Assembly (NCBI GenBank): GCA_965199595.1
Contig: OZ241182.1
Location: forward strand, 3,596,001 to 3,660,000
DNA length: 64,000 nucleotides
Source of the DNA: JBBROS01 sp965199595
GTDB lineage: Bacteria; Pseudomonadota; Alphaproteobacteria; Acetobacterales; Acetobacteraceae
Direction of reading: 5' to 3'
Part shown: positions 26,674 through 35,062 of the stretch, piece after piece
Numbering within the stretch: position 1 is the first letter of the stretch
How the letters are laid out: each line of letters opens with the position of its first letter
Program-made: the position numbers and the translations under genes
The notes under the pieces: model-generated
Told to the model about the DNA's origin: nothing
The model's database searches: none
What the model saw: only the letters and a program-made list of their open reading frames with translations

Positions 26674-26880
26674 GAGTGTGGGCAAGCTCTGCGGGACGTG
26701 TTCCGGACCAGTGTTTCCGGGGCTTTCGCCCGCTTTGCCGCCGAATCGGGCAACTCCAGCCAACCCATTGATAACATACAGCATAGCTGAAAAACCGGCC
26801 GTCCGGCCGCCATGGACCGCCCATCCCCTTACGAACATTGCGAGTCAAGCGCGCGCGGTGGACGAAATGCGCGGCCAGAT
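26652..26880. repeat. Intergenic direct repeat, copy B
   Basis: The second copy of the 230-bp unit. It ends where the folB stop codon begins (26881), and the similarity to copy A weakly continues into the last codons of folB (CAG..TTTCCCGCC against CAG..ATTTCCGCC). The AT-rich middle reads ATTGATAACATACAGCATAG. The 326-bp period between copies includes a GC-rich spacer of about 95 bp. Confidence 0.75.
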
Positions 26881-27252
26881 TTATTTCCGCCGCCGCTCCA
26901 CCTCCACCCCCACGGCGCCCACATCGGCAAACACGTCCAGCTTCTCCACCCGCACCCGCGCCACCAGAACCCGGCTGTCGCCCAGGCACGCCTCGGCAAC
27001 CCGCTCCGCCAGCGTCTCCACCAGCTTGATGTGTCCGGCCCCCACGATCGCCCGCACCCGCATCGCCACCTGCTCGTAATCCACCACCCGCGCCAGGCGG
27101 TCCCCCTCGCCGCTCTCCGCAACCGCCAGGTCGACGTTGATCCGCACCCGCTGCGTCGCGCCATGCTCGTGCGGATACACGCCGATCGACGCCATCAGCT
27201 GCATGTCCCGCAGGAACACGTGGCGCACCCCGGGCCCGACCAGGTTGTTCAT
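26881..27252 (-). CDS. folB: Dihydroneopterin aldolase
   Basis: FolB (123 residues) converts dihydroneopterin to 6-hydroxymethyl-dihydropterin in folate synthesis. The sequence shows FLRDMQLMASIGVYPHEH, VVDYEQVAMRVRAIV, the conserved Glu in LVETLAERVAEACL and the late Lys in VEKLDVFADVGAVGVEVER. The ATG at 27252 overlaps the stop of the upstream SDR gene (ATGA), linking the two in one transcript. It is followed by the repeat region. Confidence 0.93.
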   Translation of the reverse strand: MNNLVGPGVRHVFLRDMQLMASIGVYPHEHGATQRVRINVDLAVAESGEGDRLARVVDYEQVAMRVRAIVGAGHIKLVETLAERVAEACLGDSRVLVARVRVEKLDVFADVGAVGVEVERRRK

Positions 27253-28025
27253 TCCTCGATCCCCACGCCACGCGCCGGCGACCACTGCAGATGCTGCCCG
27301 CCATCCAGCGCCAGCATCTGCCCGGTCATCGACGGCAGGGACAGCAGGGCCAGCACCGCCCGCCCAACCTCCCCGGGCCCGGTGCCCCGCCCCAGCGGCA
27401 GGGAGGCGCATTGGGCAGCGAACTGCACCTCGGTCTGCCGGGCACTCGGCAGCGCCGGACCGGGGCCGATTCCGTTGACGCGGATGCGCGGCGCCAGGGC
27501 CAGCGCCATCTGCTGCGTCAGGGCCCACAGCGCCGCCTTGGACACGGTATAGGTGACGAAGTGCGGCGTCAGCGACCACACCCGCTCATCCAGCATGTTC
27601 ACCACCACACCCTCCGCCCCTGGCGGCAGCGCCCGGGCGAAGGCCTGCATCAGCACGAAGGGCGCGCGCAGGTTCGGCCCCATGTGCCGGTCCCAGCCCT
27701 CCCGGGTCGCATCGTCCCACTCGTCGCGCTCGAAGGTGCTGGCGTTGTTCACCAGCACGCCCACGGGGCCCAGCGCCGCAGCGGCCTGCGGCAGCAGCTG
27801 CTGCACCGCCGCCTCGTCCGCCAGGTCCGCCTGCAGCACCACCGCCCTGCCGCCGCGGGCCCGGACGGCCGCCGCCACCGCCTCCGCCGCATCGGTGCTG
27901 CGGTGGCAATGCACCGCCACGGCGAAGCCCGCCTCCGCCAGCGCCTCCACGATGGCCCGGCCCAGCCGCCGCCCCCCGCCGGTGACGAGCGCGACGCGGG
28001 GGATCGTTGGGGCGATGTCATCCAT
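27249..28025 (-). CDS. SDR oxidoreductase, pteridine-reductase-like (FolM type)
   Basis: A 258-residue short-chain reductase. The glycine motif is TGGGRRLG, with Arg after the third Gly as in pteridine reductases and FolM. Other FolM-type pieces are NNASTFERDEWD, VVNMLDERVWSLTPHFVTY with the catalytic YTVSK, and RVNGIGPGPALP. The tight coupling to folB (4-bp overlap) supports a role in pterin or folate metabolism, for example dihydrofolate or dihydromonapterin reduction. This function is inferred from family and context. Confidence 0.8.
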   Translation of the reverse strand: MDDIAPTIPRVALVTGGGRRLGRAIVEALAEAGFAVAVHCHRSTDAAEAVAAAVRARGGRAVVLQADLADEAAVQQLLPQAAAALGPVGVLVNNASTFERDEWDDATREGWDRHMGPNLRAPFVLMQAFARALPPGAEGVVVNMLDERVWSLTPHFVTYTVSKAALWALTQQMALALAPRIRVNGIGPGPALPSARQTEVQFAAQCASLPLGRGTGPGEVGRAVLALLSLPSMTGQMLALDGGQHLQWSPARGVGIEE

Positions 28026-28156
28026 CCGCCGGGCCTAGCCCCCGTGCGGCGAAAGCGCCATCACGCGGCCTGAACACGACTCCGTGTGAGCGCTTGGGCA
28101 TTGGGGCATCCGCGGTTCCACCTGCCCTGCCACAATGCTACCCCTCAGCCCTCGTC

Positions 28157-30973
28157 ATGCGACACCCGTCACCGACAGGCCTCGATGCCGCTCCCCGGCG
28201 TTGGCCGATTCGCCTGATCCTGGTGGGCGTCGTCTTCGCTCTCGTGCTGCCGGGCCTGATGTTCGCCGGGGTGCTGGTCGACCGCATCACCCGGGTGCAG
28301 CGCGCCCGCAGCGAGGAAGCCGCCACCGCCACCGCCCTGCGCGCCGCGGACGTGCTGGACCGTGAACTCGCCAATCTCTCGGCCGCCCTGATCGCGCTCT
28401 CGACCTCGCCTTCGCTGGCCACCGGGGACCTGACCGCCTTCGACCAGCAGGCCCGCACCGTCGCCGAAGCGCTGAACCAGGTGGTCGTGGTGTCCGACCC
28501 CGAGGGCAACCAGCTGATCAACACCCGCCTGCCGCCGGGCACGGTGCTGCCGAGGATGTCGGACAGCGCCACCGTGCGCGCCGCCATCGCGACCGGCCAG
28601 ACCGTCACCTCGAACCTGTTCATGGGCAGGGTCAGCGGTGTCCCTTCGGTGATGGTGATGCGCGTGGCGCGGGCCAATGGCCGGCCTGCCTATGTGCTGG
28701 CGATCACCCTGGAGTCGCCCTATCTGGCGAAGCTGCTGACCACCCAGGGGCTGCCGCCGGGCTGGGTCGCCTCGGTCACGGACGGCACCGGCAGGATCAT
28801 CGCGCGCAATGTCGAGGCGCCCACCTATGTCGGCCAGGCCGCGCCCGCCGGACTGCCCCGGCGGCCGGCGGCGAACCATGACCTGCGCATCCTTGATGAA
28901 ACGGGAGCCGCGCCGGCGCTGGTCGCCACCCAGCAGCTCCGCCAGGCGGACTGGCGCGTCAGCGTCGGCGTGTCGATGCACACGGTGCAGGCGCCGTTGC
29001 GCGAGACCCTGCGGTGGCTGGCGGGAACGGGCGCCCTGGCCCTGGCGATCGCCACGCTGATGGCCTGGCAGCTGGCCCGGTCCGTCGCCGCGCCGCTGCA
29101 CCGGCTGTCGCGCGCCGGCGTCGCCCTGGCCGCCGGCCTGCCGGTGCTGGGCGTCCGCTCCGGCATCGCGGAGGTGGACAGCGTCTCCCGCACCCTGGTG
29201 CAGGCCACGCAGGACCTGCGGGACCGTGCCGCCGCCCTGGTCGCGGAACGGGCGCAGCTGGCCGCGGTGATCGAGACGGTGCCGGTGGGCCTGGTGATCG
29301 CCGACGCGACCGGCCGGGTGCTGGCGGGCAACAGCCGGCTGGATGTCATTCTGCGCCACGGCCTGAAGCGCAGCAGCAGCCCGCTGGAATATGGCGAATG
29401 GATCGCCCACCACCCGGATGGCCGCCTCGTGCAGCCCGGCGAATACCCCGTGGCGCAGGTCCTGCACGAGGGCCGCGCCGCCGCCGAGCTGCGCTGCCTG
29501 TATCAGCGCGGTGACGGCACCGAGTTCTGGGTGCAGATCGTCGCAGCCCCCATCCTGGATCCCGACGGCGTGGTGACCGGCAGCGTCGCGGCCATCCTGG
29601 ACATCGACGAGGTGGTGCGGGCGCAGGAGGCGGAGGCGCGGTTCGCCGGGCAGCTGGAGCACCAGGTGGCCGAGCGCACCGCCGTGGCCGAGGCCGCCAC
29701 CCAGCGTTTGCGCGACGAGATGGCCGCCCGGGCCGCGGCGGAGGAGCAGCTGCACCAGGCGCAGAAGATGGAGGCGGTAGGCCAGCTGACCGGCGGCATC
29801 GCGCACGACTTCAACAACCTGCTGACTATCGTGATCGGCAGCCTGGACCTGCTGCGGCGCCGGGCCGGGGACGACCGCACCAGGCGCCTGCTGGACAACG
29901 CGCTGGAGGGCGCCACCCGCGCGGCCACGCTCACCGCCCGGCTGCTCGCCTTCTCCCGCCGCCAGCCGCTGCTGCCGCAGGCGGTGGACGTGAACCGTCT
30001 GGTGACCGGCATGTCAGACCTGCTGCACCGCACGCTGGGCGAGGCGATCCAGCTGGAGACCATGCTGGCCGGCGGCGTGTGGCAGACCCATGCGGACCCG
30101 AACCAGCTGGAGAACGCGCTGCTGAACCTGGCCGTGAACAGCCGCGACGCCATCGTTGCCGCGGCAGCCGCCGCCGCGGCAACACCCGGCACGGCCCGGC
30201 CGCCGGGCCGTCTGGTGATCGCCACCGGCAACACCGTCCTCGACCCCGGTTTCGCCCCGCATGACCCGGAGTTCCAGCCCGGCGACTACGTCCGCATCTC
30301 CGTGACCGACACCGGCACCGGCATGTCGCCCGAGGTAATGGCGCGGGTGTTCGAGCCGTTCTACACCACCAAGCCACAGGGCCAGGGCACCGGCCTCGGC
30401 CTCTCCCAGGTGCACGGCTTCGTGAAGCAGAGCGGCGGCCATGTCACCATCAGCACCAAGCCCGGCGAAGGCACCACCGTCGGCATCCACCTGCCGCGCC
30501 TGATCGCCACCCCGCCCCTCGTGGCGGAGCCCGAGCCCGAGCCCGAACCCGTCGCCGCCTGCACCGGGCTCACGGTGCTGGTGGTGGAGGATGACGCCGG
30601 GGTGCGCCGCTTCTCGGTGGAGGCGCTGCGCGAGCTGGGCCACGTGGTGCTGGAAACCGGCGTGTGCCTGGAGGCGCTGCGCCTGCTGGACTCGCACCCC
30701 GAGATCGACCTGCTGCTGACCGACATCGTGCTGCCGGTGATGAACGGCCCGCGCCTGGCGGACGAAGCCCGGCGCCGCCGTCCGGACCTGCCCGTGCTGT
30801 TCGCCAGCGGCTACACCGGCCATGGCGCCATGAACGAGGGCCTGCTGCCCCCGGGCGCACCGCTGCTGCAGAAGCCCTATACGCTGCAGGTGCTGGCGGC
30901 CAAGCTGCGCGAGGTGCTGGACCCCGACGAGCCTGCCGCCGGAGCCGCGGATGATGCGCCTGGCAGGACTTGA
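28157..30973 (+). CDS. Hybrid sensor histidine kinase
   Basis: This 938-residue kinase has a transmembrane helix at about 17-39, a periplasmic sensor of about 245 residues that resembles a double-Cache domain, a second helix at about 287-307, a HAMP-like linker, a PAS-like domain (about 370-490), and a dimerisation domain with phosphoacceptor His550 in GQLTGGIAHDFNNLL. The ATPase domain has N and G boxes (DTGTGMS, GQGTGLGLSQVHG). The C-terminal receiver has Asp856 in LLLTDIVLP. It is of the HWE-unrelated, HisKA-4-like class common in alphaproteobacteria. Its last 19 bp overlap the 3' end of the tRNA gene on the other strand. Signal unknown. Confidence 0.9.
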   Translation: MRHPSPTGLDAAPRRWPIRLILVGVVFALVLPGLMFAGVLVDRITRVQRARSEEAATATALRAADVLDRELANLSAALIALSTSPSLATGDLTAFDQQARTVAEALNQVVVVSDPEGNQLINTRLPPGTVLPRMSDSATVRAAIATGQTVTSNLFMGRVSGVPSVMVMRVARANGRPAYVLAITLESPYLAKLLTTQGLPPGWVASVTDGTGRIIARNVEAPTYVGQAAPAGLPRRPAANHDLRILDETGAAPALVATQQLRQADWRVSVGVSMHTVQAPLRETLRWLAGTGALALAIATLMAWQLARSVAAPLHRLSRAGVALAAGLPVLGVRSGIAEVDSVSRTLVQATQDLRDRAAALVAERAQLAAVIETVPVGLVIADATGRVLAGNSRLDVILRHGLKRSSSPLEYGEWIAHHPDGRLVQPGEYPVAQVLHEGRAAAELRCLYQRGDGTEFWVQIVAAPILDPDGVVTGSVAAILDIDEVVRAQEAEARFAGQLEHQVAERTAVAEAATQRLRDEMAARAAAEEQLHQAQKMEAVGQLTGGIAHDFNNLLTIVIGSLDLLRRRAGDDRTRRLLDNALEGATRAATLTARLLAFSRRQPLLPQAVDVNRLVTGMSDLLHRTLGEAIQLETMLAGGVWQTHADPNQLENALLNLAVNSRDAIVAAAAAAAATPGTARPPGRLVIATGNTVLDPGFAPHDPEFQPGDYVRISVTDTGTGMSPEVMARVFEPFYTTKPQGQGTGLGLSQVHGFVKQSGGHVTISTKPGEGTTVGIHLPRLIATPPLVAEPEPEPEPVAACTGLTVLVVEDDAGVRRFSVEALRELGHVVLETGVCLEALRLLDSHPEIDLLLTDIVLPVMNGPRLADEARRRRPDLPVLFASGYTGHGAMNEGLLPPGAPLLQKPYTLQVLAAKLREVLDPDEPAAGAADDAPGRT

Positions 30974-31028
30974 ACCCGCGACCAAGCCGTTATGAGCGGC
31001 CCGCTCTGACCAACTGAGCTACAGGCGC
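30955..31028 (-). tRNA. tRNA-Ile2 (CAU anticodon)
   Basis: The minus strand folds as a complete 74-nt cloverleaf with acceptor GCGCCTG/CAGGCGC, discriminator A, D arm TAGCTCAGTTGGTC, anticodon loop CTCATAA, variable loop and T arm GCGGGTTCAAGTCCTGC. The anticodon is CAU. The GCTTGGTCGC variable region resembles the bacterial AUA-reading tRNA-Ile2, whose C34 is changed to lysidine by TilS, rather than elongator Met. CCA is not encoded. Elongator Met cannot be fully excluded by eye. Confidence 0.8.
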
Positions 31029-31108
31029 ATAACCCGGCCATCTGGCTCTCGCCGGGTGGCGGAGCTATACCCCGCGCATTGTCAACAGCCAAGCCAGGAC
31101 CCCACACC

Positions 31109-31633
31109 ATGGACATCTCGAAACTATCCCCCGGCAAGGACGTGCCCCACGACATCAACGTCGTCATCGAGATCCCCCAGGGCAGCCAGGTCAAATACGA
31201 GGTCGAGAAGGACAGCGGCGCCATCTTCGTCGATCGCTTCCTGTTCACCCCCATGGCCTATCCCGCCGCCTACGGCTTCATCCCCGGCACCCTCGCCGCC
31301 GATGGTGACCCGGCCGATGCCCTGGTGCTCGCCCCCGCCGCCATCGTGCCCGGTGCGGTGATCCGCTGCCGCCCCATCGGCATGCTGCAGATGGAGGACG
31401 AGAGCGGCCAGGACGAGAAGATCATCTGCGTCCCGCACGACAAGATCCACACCCAGTACACCGACGTGAAGTCGATCGACGACCTGCCCGCCATCACCCG
31501 CGCCGCCATCGAGCACTTCTTCACCCGCTACAAGGACCTCGAGCCCGGCAAGTGGGTCAAGGTCACCGGCTGGGCCAGCCGGGAAGCCGCCTGTGCCGTG
31601 ATCCTCGAGTCGCTGCAAGCCGCCAAGGGCTGA
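31109..31633 (+). CDS. ppa: Inorganic pyrophosphatase
   Basis: A soluble family I pyrophosphatase of 174 residues that hydrolyses PPi. Metal-binding acidic residues are in D65-G-D67-P-A-D70 and in the EVEKDSGAIFVDRFL segment; the DIKSIDDL-like stretch here reads DVKSIDDLP. The ATG at 31109 follows AGGA at nine bases. The gene lies just downstream of the divergent tRNA. Confidence 0.96.
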   Translation: MDISKLSPGKDVPHDINVVIEIPQGSQVKYEVEKDSGAIFVDRFLFTPMAYPAAYGFIPGTLAADGDPADALVLAPAAIVPGAVIRCRPIGMLQMEDESGQDEKIICVPHDKIHTQYTDVKSIDDLPAITRAAIEHFFTRYKDLEPGKWVKVTGWASREAACAVILESLQAAKG

Positions 31634-31665
31634 CGCCGAACAGGCGGGGCCAGTACCGGTCCCGC

Positions 31666-32085
31666 CTACGCGCCCAGCAGGTGCAGCACGATCTCCCGCC
31701 GGTGCGGCCGGCGGCGGTGCTCGAACAGATAGATGCCCTGCCAGGTCCCGAGCACCGGGCGCCCCTCCGCGACCGGGATGCCCAACTGCGTGTCCGTCAG
31801 CATGGTGCGCAGGTGCGCCGGCATGTCGTCCGGCCCTTCATCGTCATGGGCGTATCGAGCGGCATCCTCGGGCACCAGCGCCTCGAAATACCGCGCGATG
31901 TCCTGCCGCACCGTGGGGTCCGTATTCTCCTGCACCGTCAGCGAGGCGGAGGTGTGGCGGCACCAGATGGTCAGCAGGCCCATCTGCACCTCCTGCGCCC
32001 GCACCCACTCCAGGATCGGGCCGGTGATCTCGGTCAGTCCCTTGCCGCGGGTGTCGATCATCAGGCGGTGCATGGCTTGGCGCAT
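31666..32085 (-). CDS. YjbQ family protein (UPF0047)
   Basis: A 139-residue member of the widespread YjbQ/UPF0047 family, with conserved LTIWCRHTSASLTVQEN, a His-rich DDEGPDDMPAHLR and LGTWQGIYLFEHRRRPHRR. Members have been linked to thiamine-phosphate synthase side activity, but the true role is unclear. Start codons at 32115, 32085 and 32073 are in frame; 32085 gives the usual family length. Confidence 0.88.
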   Translation of the reverse strand: MRQAMHRLMIDTRGKGLTEITGPILEWVRAQEVQMGLLTIWCRHTSASLTVQENTDPTVRQDIARYFEALVPEDAARYAHDDEGPDDMPAHLRTMLTDTQLGIPVAEGRPVLGTWQGIYLFEHRRRPHRREIVLHLLGA

Positions 32086-32125
32086 TCGCCCCATCTGCGT
32101 CGCCCGGCCGGCCACCGCAAGCCTT

Positions 32126-32140
32126 GAACCCTTTTTGTTC
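32126..32140. promoter_or_regulatory. GAAC-N7-GTTC dyad upstream of dinB
   Basis: A dyad GAAC-CCTTTTT-GTTC lies 35 bp before the dinB start and is framed by CTTGA and TCAAG. The alphaproteobacterial LexA box is a direct GTTC-N7-GTTC repeat. This one has the same half-site and spacing but inverted, so it is only a candidate SOS operator. Confidence 0.35.
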
Positions 32141-32175
32141 TCAAGCCGCCACGACCCGGCTATGCTCCCTCGACC

Positions 32176-33270
32176 ATGCCCGACCCGGCCGACTCCTTAT
32201 TCCTGCGCCGCATCATCCACGTCGATATGGACGCCTTCTATGCTTCCGTGGAACAGCGCGACGATCCCAGCCTGCGCGGACGGCCCCTCGCGGTCGGCGG
32301 CTCGCGGGAGCGGGGCGTGGTCGCCGCCGCCAGCTATGAGGCAAGGCGCTTCGGCGTGCATTCCGCCATGCCCTCCGTCACCGCCCGCCGCCGCTGTCCG
32401 GACCTGGTCTTCGTCCGCCCGCGCTTCGACGTCTACAAGGCCGTCTCCGCCCAGATCCACGCCGTGTTCGCCCGCTACACGCCCCTGATCCAGCCGCTCT
32501 CGCTCGACGAGGCCTATCTGGACGTCACCACCCCCCTGCTGAACCTCGGCTCCGCCACCGCCATCGCCGCGGAGATCAAGCGCGCCATCAAGGCGGAAAC
32601 CGGTTTGACCGCCTCGGCGGGCGTCTCCTACAACAAGTTCCTGGCCAAGCTCGCCTCCGACCACCGCAAGCCCGACGGCCTGTTCGTCATCACCCCCCGC
32701 ATGGGCCCGGCCTTCGTCGAGGATCTCCCGATCGGCAAGTTCCACGGCATCGGCCCCGTCACCGCCGCCCGGATGCATGCGCTGGGTATCCACACCGGGC
32801 TGGACCTGCGGCACCGCTCGCGCGACTTCCTGGCCGAGCATTTCGGCAAGAGCTGCGACTACCTCTACGGCGTCGCCCGCGGCATCGACGCCCGTCCGGT
32901 GGACGCCGACCGCATCCGCAAATCAGTCGGCGCCGAGACCACCTTCGAGCAGGACCTGGTGCATTGGGAGCAGGTGGTGCCGGCCATGGAGCCGGTGTTC
33001 GCCAAGGTCTGGGCCGCCTGCACCCGCGGCGGCCATGCCGGGCGAACCGTGACGGTGAAGGTCAAATACGCTGATTTCCAGCTGAACACGCGCAGCCGCT
33101 CCAGCCTGGTTCCGGTCGGCACCCGGGCGGAACTGGAGCGCATCAGCCTGGACCTGCTGCGCCCGCTGTTTCCGCCGCCACGCGGCATCCGGCTGCTGGG
33201 CACCACGCTGTCCAGCCTGGAGGCCGCGGACGCGCCGGGGCGTAGCCAGATGGCGCTGGCCCTGGACTGA
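32176..33270 (+). CDS. dinB: DNA polymerase IV
   Basis: A Y-family translesion polymerase of 364 residues. Catalytic carboxylates are Asp17 in IIHVDMDAFYASVE and D111-E112 in PLSLDEAYLDV. The steric-gate Phe/Tyr lies in AFYASVE, and the little-finger domain follows from about residue 240. The C-terminus SQMALALD resembles a beta-clamp-binding peptide. The gene stands alone and starts 35 bp after a possible SOS-type dyad. Confidence 0.96.
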   Translation: MPDPADSLFLRRIIHVDMDAFYASVEQRDDPSLRGRPLAVGGSRERGVVAAASYEARRFGVHSAMPSVTARRRCPDLVFVRPRFDVYKAVSAQIHAVFARYTPLIQPLSLDEAYLDVTTPLLNLGSATAIAAEIKRAIKAETGLTASAGVSYNKFLAKLASDHRKPDGLFVITPRMGPAFVEDLPIGKFHGIGPVTAARMHALGIHTGLDLRHRSRDFLAEHFGKSCDYLYGVARGIDARPVDADRIRKSVGAETTFEQDLVHWEQVVPAMEPVFAKVWAACTRGGHAGRTVTVKVKYADFQLNTRSRSSLVPVGTRAELERISLDLLRPLFPPPRGIRLLGTTLSSLEAADAPGRSQMALALD

Positions 33271-33285
33271 CCGCAGACCGCGGGT

Positions 33286-33594
33286 TCAGCGGGTGGTGAC
33301 GGGCGACGTGGTCATCGGGCCGTTCGGGCTGGTGGGCGCGTTGGTCATCCCGTCGCGGTTCTCCTTGCCCATCAGGTCCTTGTAGATGCTGTCCACCTTG
33401 CCGGTCTGTGCCGCCTGGCCCTGCGGCGACGGCGCCACATCCGCCGCACGCTCCCGGCTGCGCACCTCGCCCTTGGTCGGCTGGTTGTCGAGGCCGTTGC
33501 GCACGTCACCGTTGCGCTGCGCCATGGCCGGTCCGGCCAGCAGAGCGGCGCCGAGCAGCAGGGCGGCTGGAAGAGGCGGCTGAAAGGTCGGCAT
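33286..33594 (-). CDS. Small secreted protein of unknown function
   Basis: A 102-residue protein with a clear Sec signal peptide (PALLLGAALLAGPAMA, likely cleaved before Q). The mature part is short, hydrophilic and rich in Asn, Thr and charged residues, without recognised motifs. The ATG at 33594 has GGAG six bases upstream. It is convergent with dinB, ending 15 bp away. Confidence 0.65.
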   Translation of the reverse strand: MPTFQPPLPAALLLGAALLAGPAMAQRNGDVRNGLDNQPTKGEVRSRERAADVAPSPQGQAAQTGKVDSIYKDLMGKENRDGMTNAPTSPNGPMTTSPVTTR

Positions 33595-33728
33595 GATGGT
33601 CTCCAAACGGGTGGTGCGGGCGTCACATGCACCTTCCCTCCGCAGCGGCATCGCGCAGCATCAAGTTTAGGCGATCCGCGGGCGGTGAACCGCCTGTGCT
33701 ACAATCATGCTTCTTGAAGGAACCAGCC

Positions 33729-34211
33729 ATGAGACGCCGCATTGTCCTGACCGGTGCCGCCGGCCTGATCGCGCCCGCGGCCGCCCACGCTGCCATGCCC
33801 GCTGCCGCCGAATTGATCGAGCAGTTCGCCGCCACCCTCACCGCGCATGACATGGCCGCCTTCGCCGCCCTGTTCGCGCCCGGCTACGTGAACCACCAGT
33901 CGAGCGCCGCCGCCCCGCCGCCGCCGCCGGGCCGCACCCAGAAGGAGCTGACGGTCGGCTTCTTCGCCGCGCGCCTGGCCGGCATCCCGGACCTGAGGAT
34001 CGAGATCGAGGCGTCCGTGATCACCGCGGACCAGGTCGCCGCCAGCTTCGTCTACAGCGGCACCCATGGCGGCCCCTATTTCGGTGTGGCGCCCACCGGC
34101 CGCGCCCTGCGCTTCACCTCCTGCGACATCTTCCGCGTGCAGGACGGACAGCTCGCGGAGCACTGGGGCATGGGCGACAGCGCCGGCATCCTGGCGCAGC
34201 TGCGGGCATAG
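33729..34211 (+). CDS. SnoaL-like/ester cyclase family exported protein
   Basis: A 160-residue protein with an N-terminal export signal (MRRRIVLTGAAGLIAPAAAHA) and an NTF2-like SnoaL fold: ELIEQFAATLTAHDMAAFAALFAPGYVNHQ at the start, then GFFAARLAGIPDLRIEIE, and FRVQDGQLAEHWGMGDSAG at the end. SnoaL-like proteins often act on small polyketide or aromatic ligands, but this one cannot be assigned. A proline run (residues about 62-67) sits in a loop. The ATG at 33729 has AAGGA seven bases upstream. Confidence 0.75.
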   Translation: MRRRIVLTGAAGLIAPAAAHAAMPAAAELIEQFAATLTAHDMAAFAALFAPGYVNHQSSAAAPPPPPGRTQKELTVGFFAARLAGIPDLRIEIEASVITADQVAASFVYSGTHGGPYFGVAPTGRALRFTSCDIFRVQDGQLAEHWGMGDSAGILAQLRA

Positions 34212-34320
34212 AACGTGGCCCATCAGGCCCTGGGCTTCCGGCCAGTCTCCGTCGCGTCGGCGCCGAAAAGAAGCGGATTGCCGGCGGAGCAGGCGAACCA
34301 CGCCGTATCGCGCCGCCTCG

Positions 34321-35055
34321 TCATGGATCCGAACCCCGGCCCAGCACCGCGGCCACCGCCAGGGCGTTCTCCGTCGCCGCGCCGGCCGCGGTGTTGTCGA
34401 AGATGCACCACGCCTCCGCCCCGGCCGGAGGGGTCGCCATGATTTGCGCGATAGCCCGCAGGCCGGTCGGTCCGTAGTCGGACCAGTAGAGTTTCGGCGC
34501 GCCGTGCCACCGGTGATACACCAGCCCCGGCCACCCGCCGGGCCGGGCTGCCGCGGGCACCGGGGGTGGATCGGCCGCGACCCGGGCCACGCGCCACTCG
34601 ACCAGCATCGCCGCCGCGGCGTCGGTGAACCAGGAGGGATGCCGGGGCTCGCACGCCACCAATCCGGCATGTCCCAGCCGAAGTGCCGCGAAGAACCGGG
34701 CCGCGATACCGGCGTCGAACACCAGGCTGGGCGGCAGCTGCACCAGCAACGGCCCCATGCGGGTGCCCAGCCCGGCGATCTGCTCGAGGAACATCGACAG
34801 CGCCGCATCGGCCGCGACCAGCCGCGCCTCGTGCGTGATGGCCCGTGGCAGCTTCACCGCGAACCGGAACCTGGCCGGAACGCTGGCCGCCCAGCGCGCG
34901 AAGGTGGCGGGGCGATGCGGACGATAGAAGGTGGTGTTGATCTCCACCGCCGGGAGCCGGGTCGCGTAGCGCTCCAGATTGGAGCCGCCGGGCCCGAAGG
35001 CATGCGCCACCGCACGCGGAATCCCCCAGGCCGCGGTCCCAACATACAGGGTCAC
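34321..35055 (-). CDS. DUF72 (YecE) family protein
   Basis: A 244-residue TIM-barrel-like protein of the DUF72/YecE family. Typical pieces are YVGTAAWGIPR, EINTTFYRPHRPATFARWAA, FRFAVKLPRAITHEARL, GPLLVQLPPSL and WCIFDNTAAGAATENA. The family is widespread but without firm function. The GTG at 35055 is used, with GAGG five bases upstream. It follows tlyA in the same direction with an 7-bp gap, so it may be the last gene of the xseB-ispA-tlyA transcript. Confidence 0.88.
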   Translation of the reverse strand: MTLYVGTAAWGIPRAVAHAFGPGGSNLERYATRLPAVEINTTFYRPHRPATFARWAASVPARFRFAVKLPRAITHEARLVAADAALSMFLEQIAGLGTRMGPLLVQLPPSLVFDAGIAARFFAALRLGHAGLVACEPRHPSWFTDAAAAMLVEWRVARVAADPPPVPAAARPGGWPGLVYHRWHGAPKLYWSDYGPTGLRAIAQIMATPPAGAEAWCIFDNTAAGAATENALAVAAVLGRGSDP

Positions 35056-35062
35056 GCCAGCC

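Noticed and set aside
30955..31028. Elongator tRNA-Met instead of tRNA-Ile2
   Set aside because: The CAU anticodon fits both, but the variable and T-arm sequence (GCTTGGTCGC, GGTTCAAGTCC) resembles Ile2; the possibility is kept open at lower weight.
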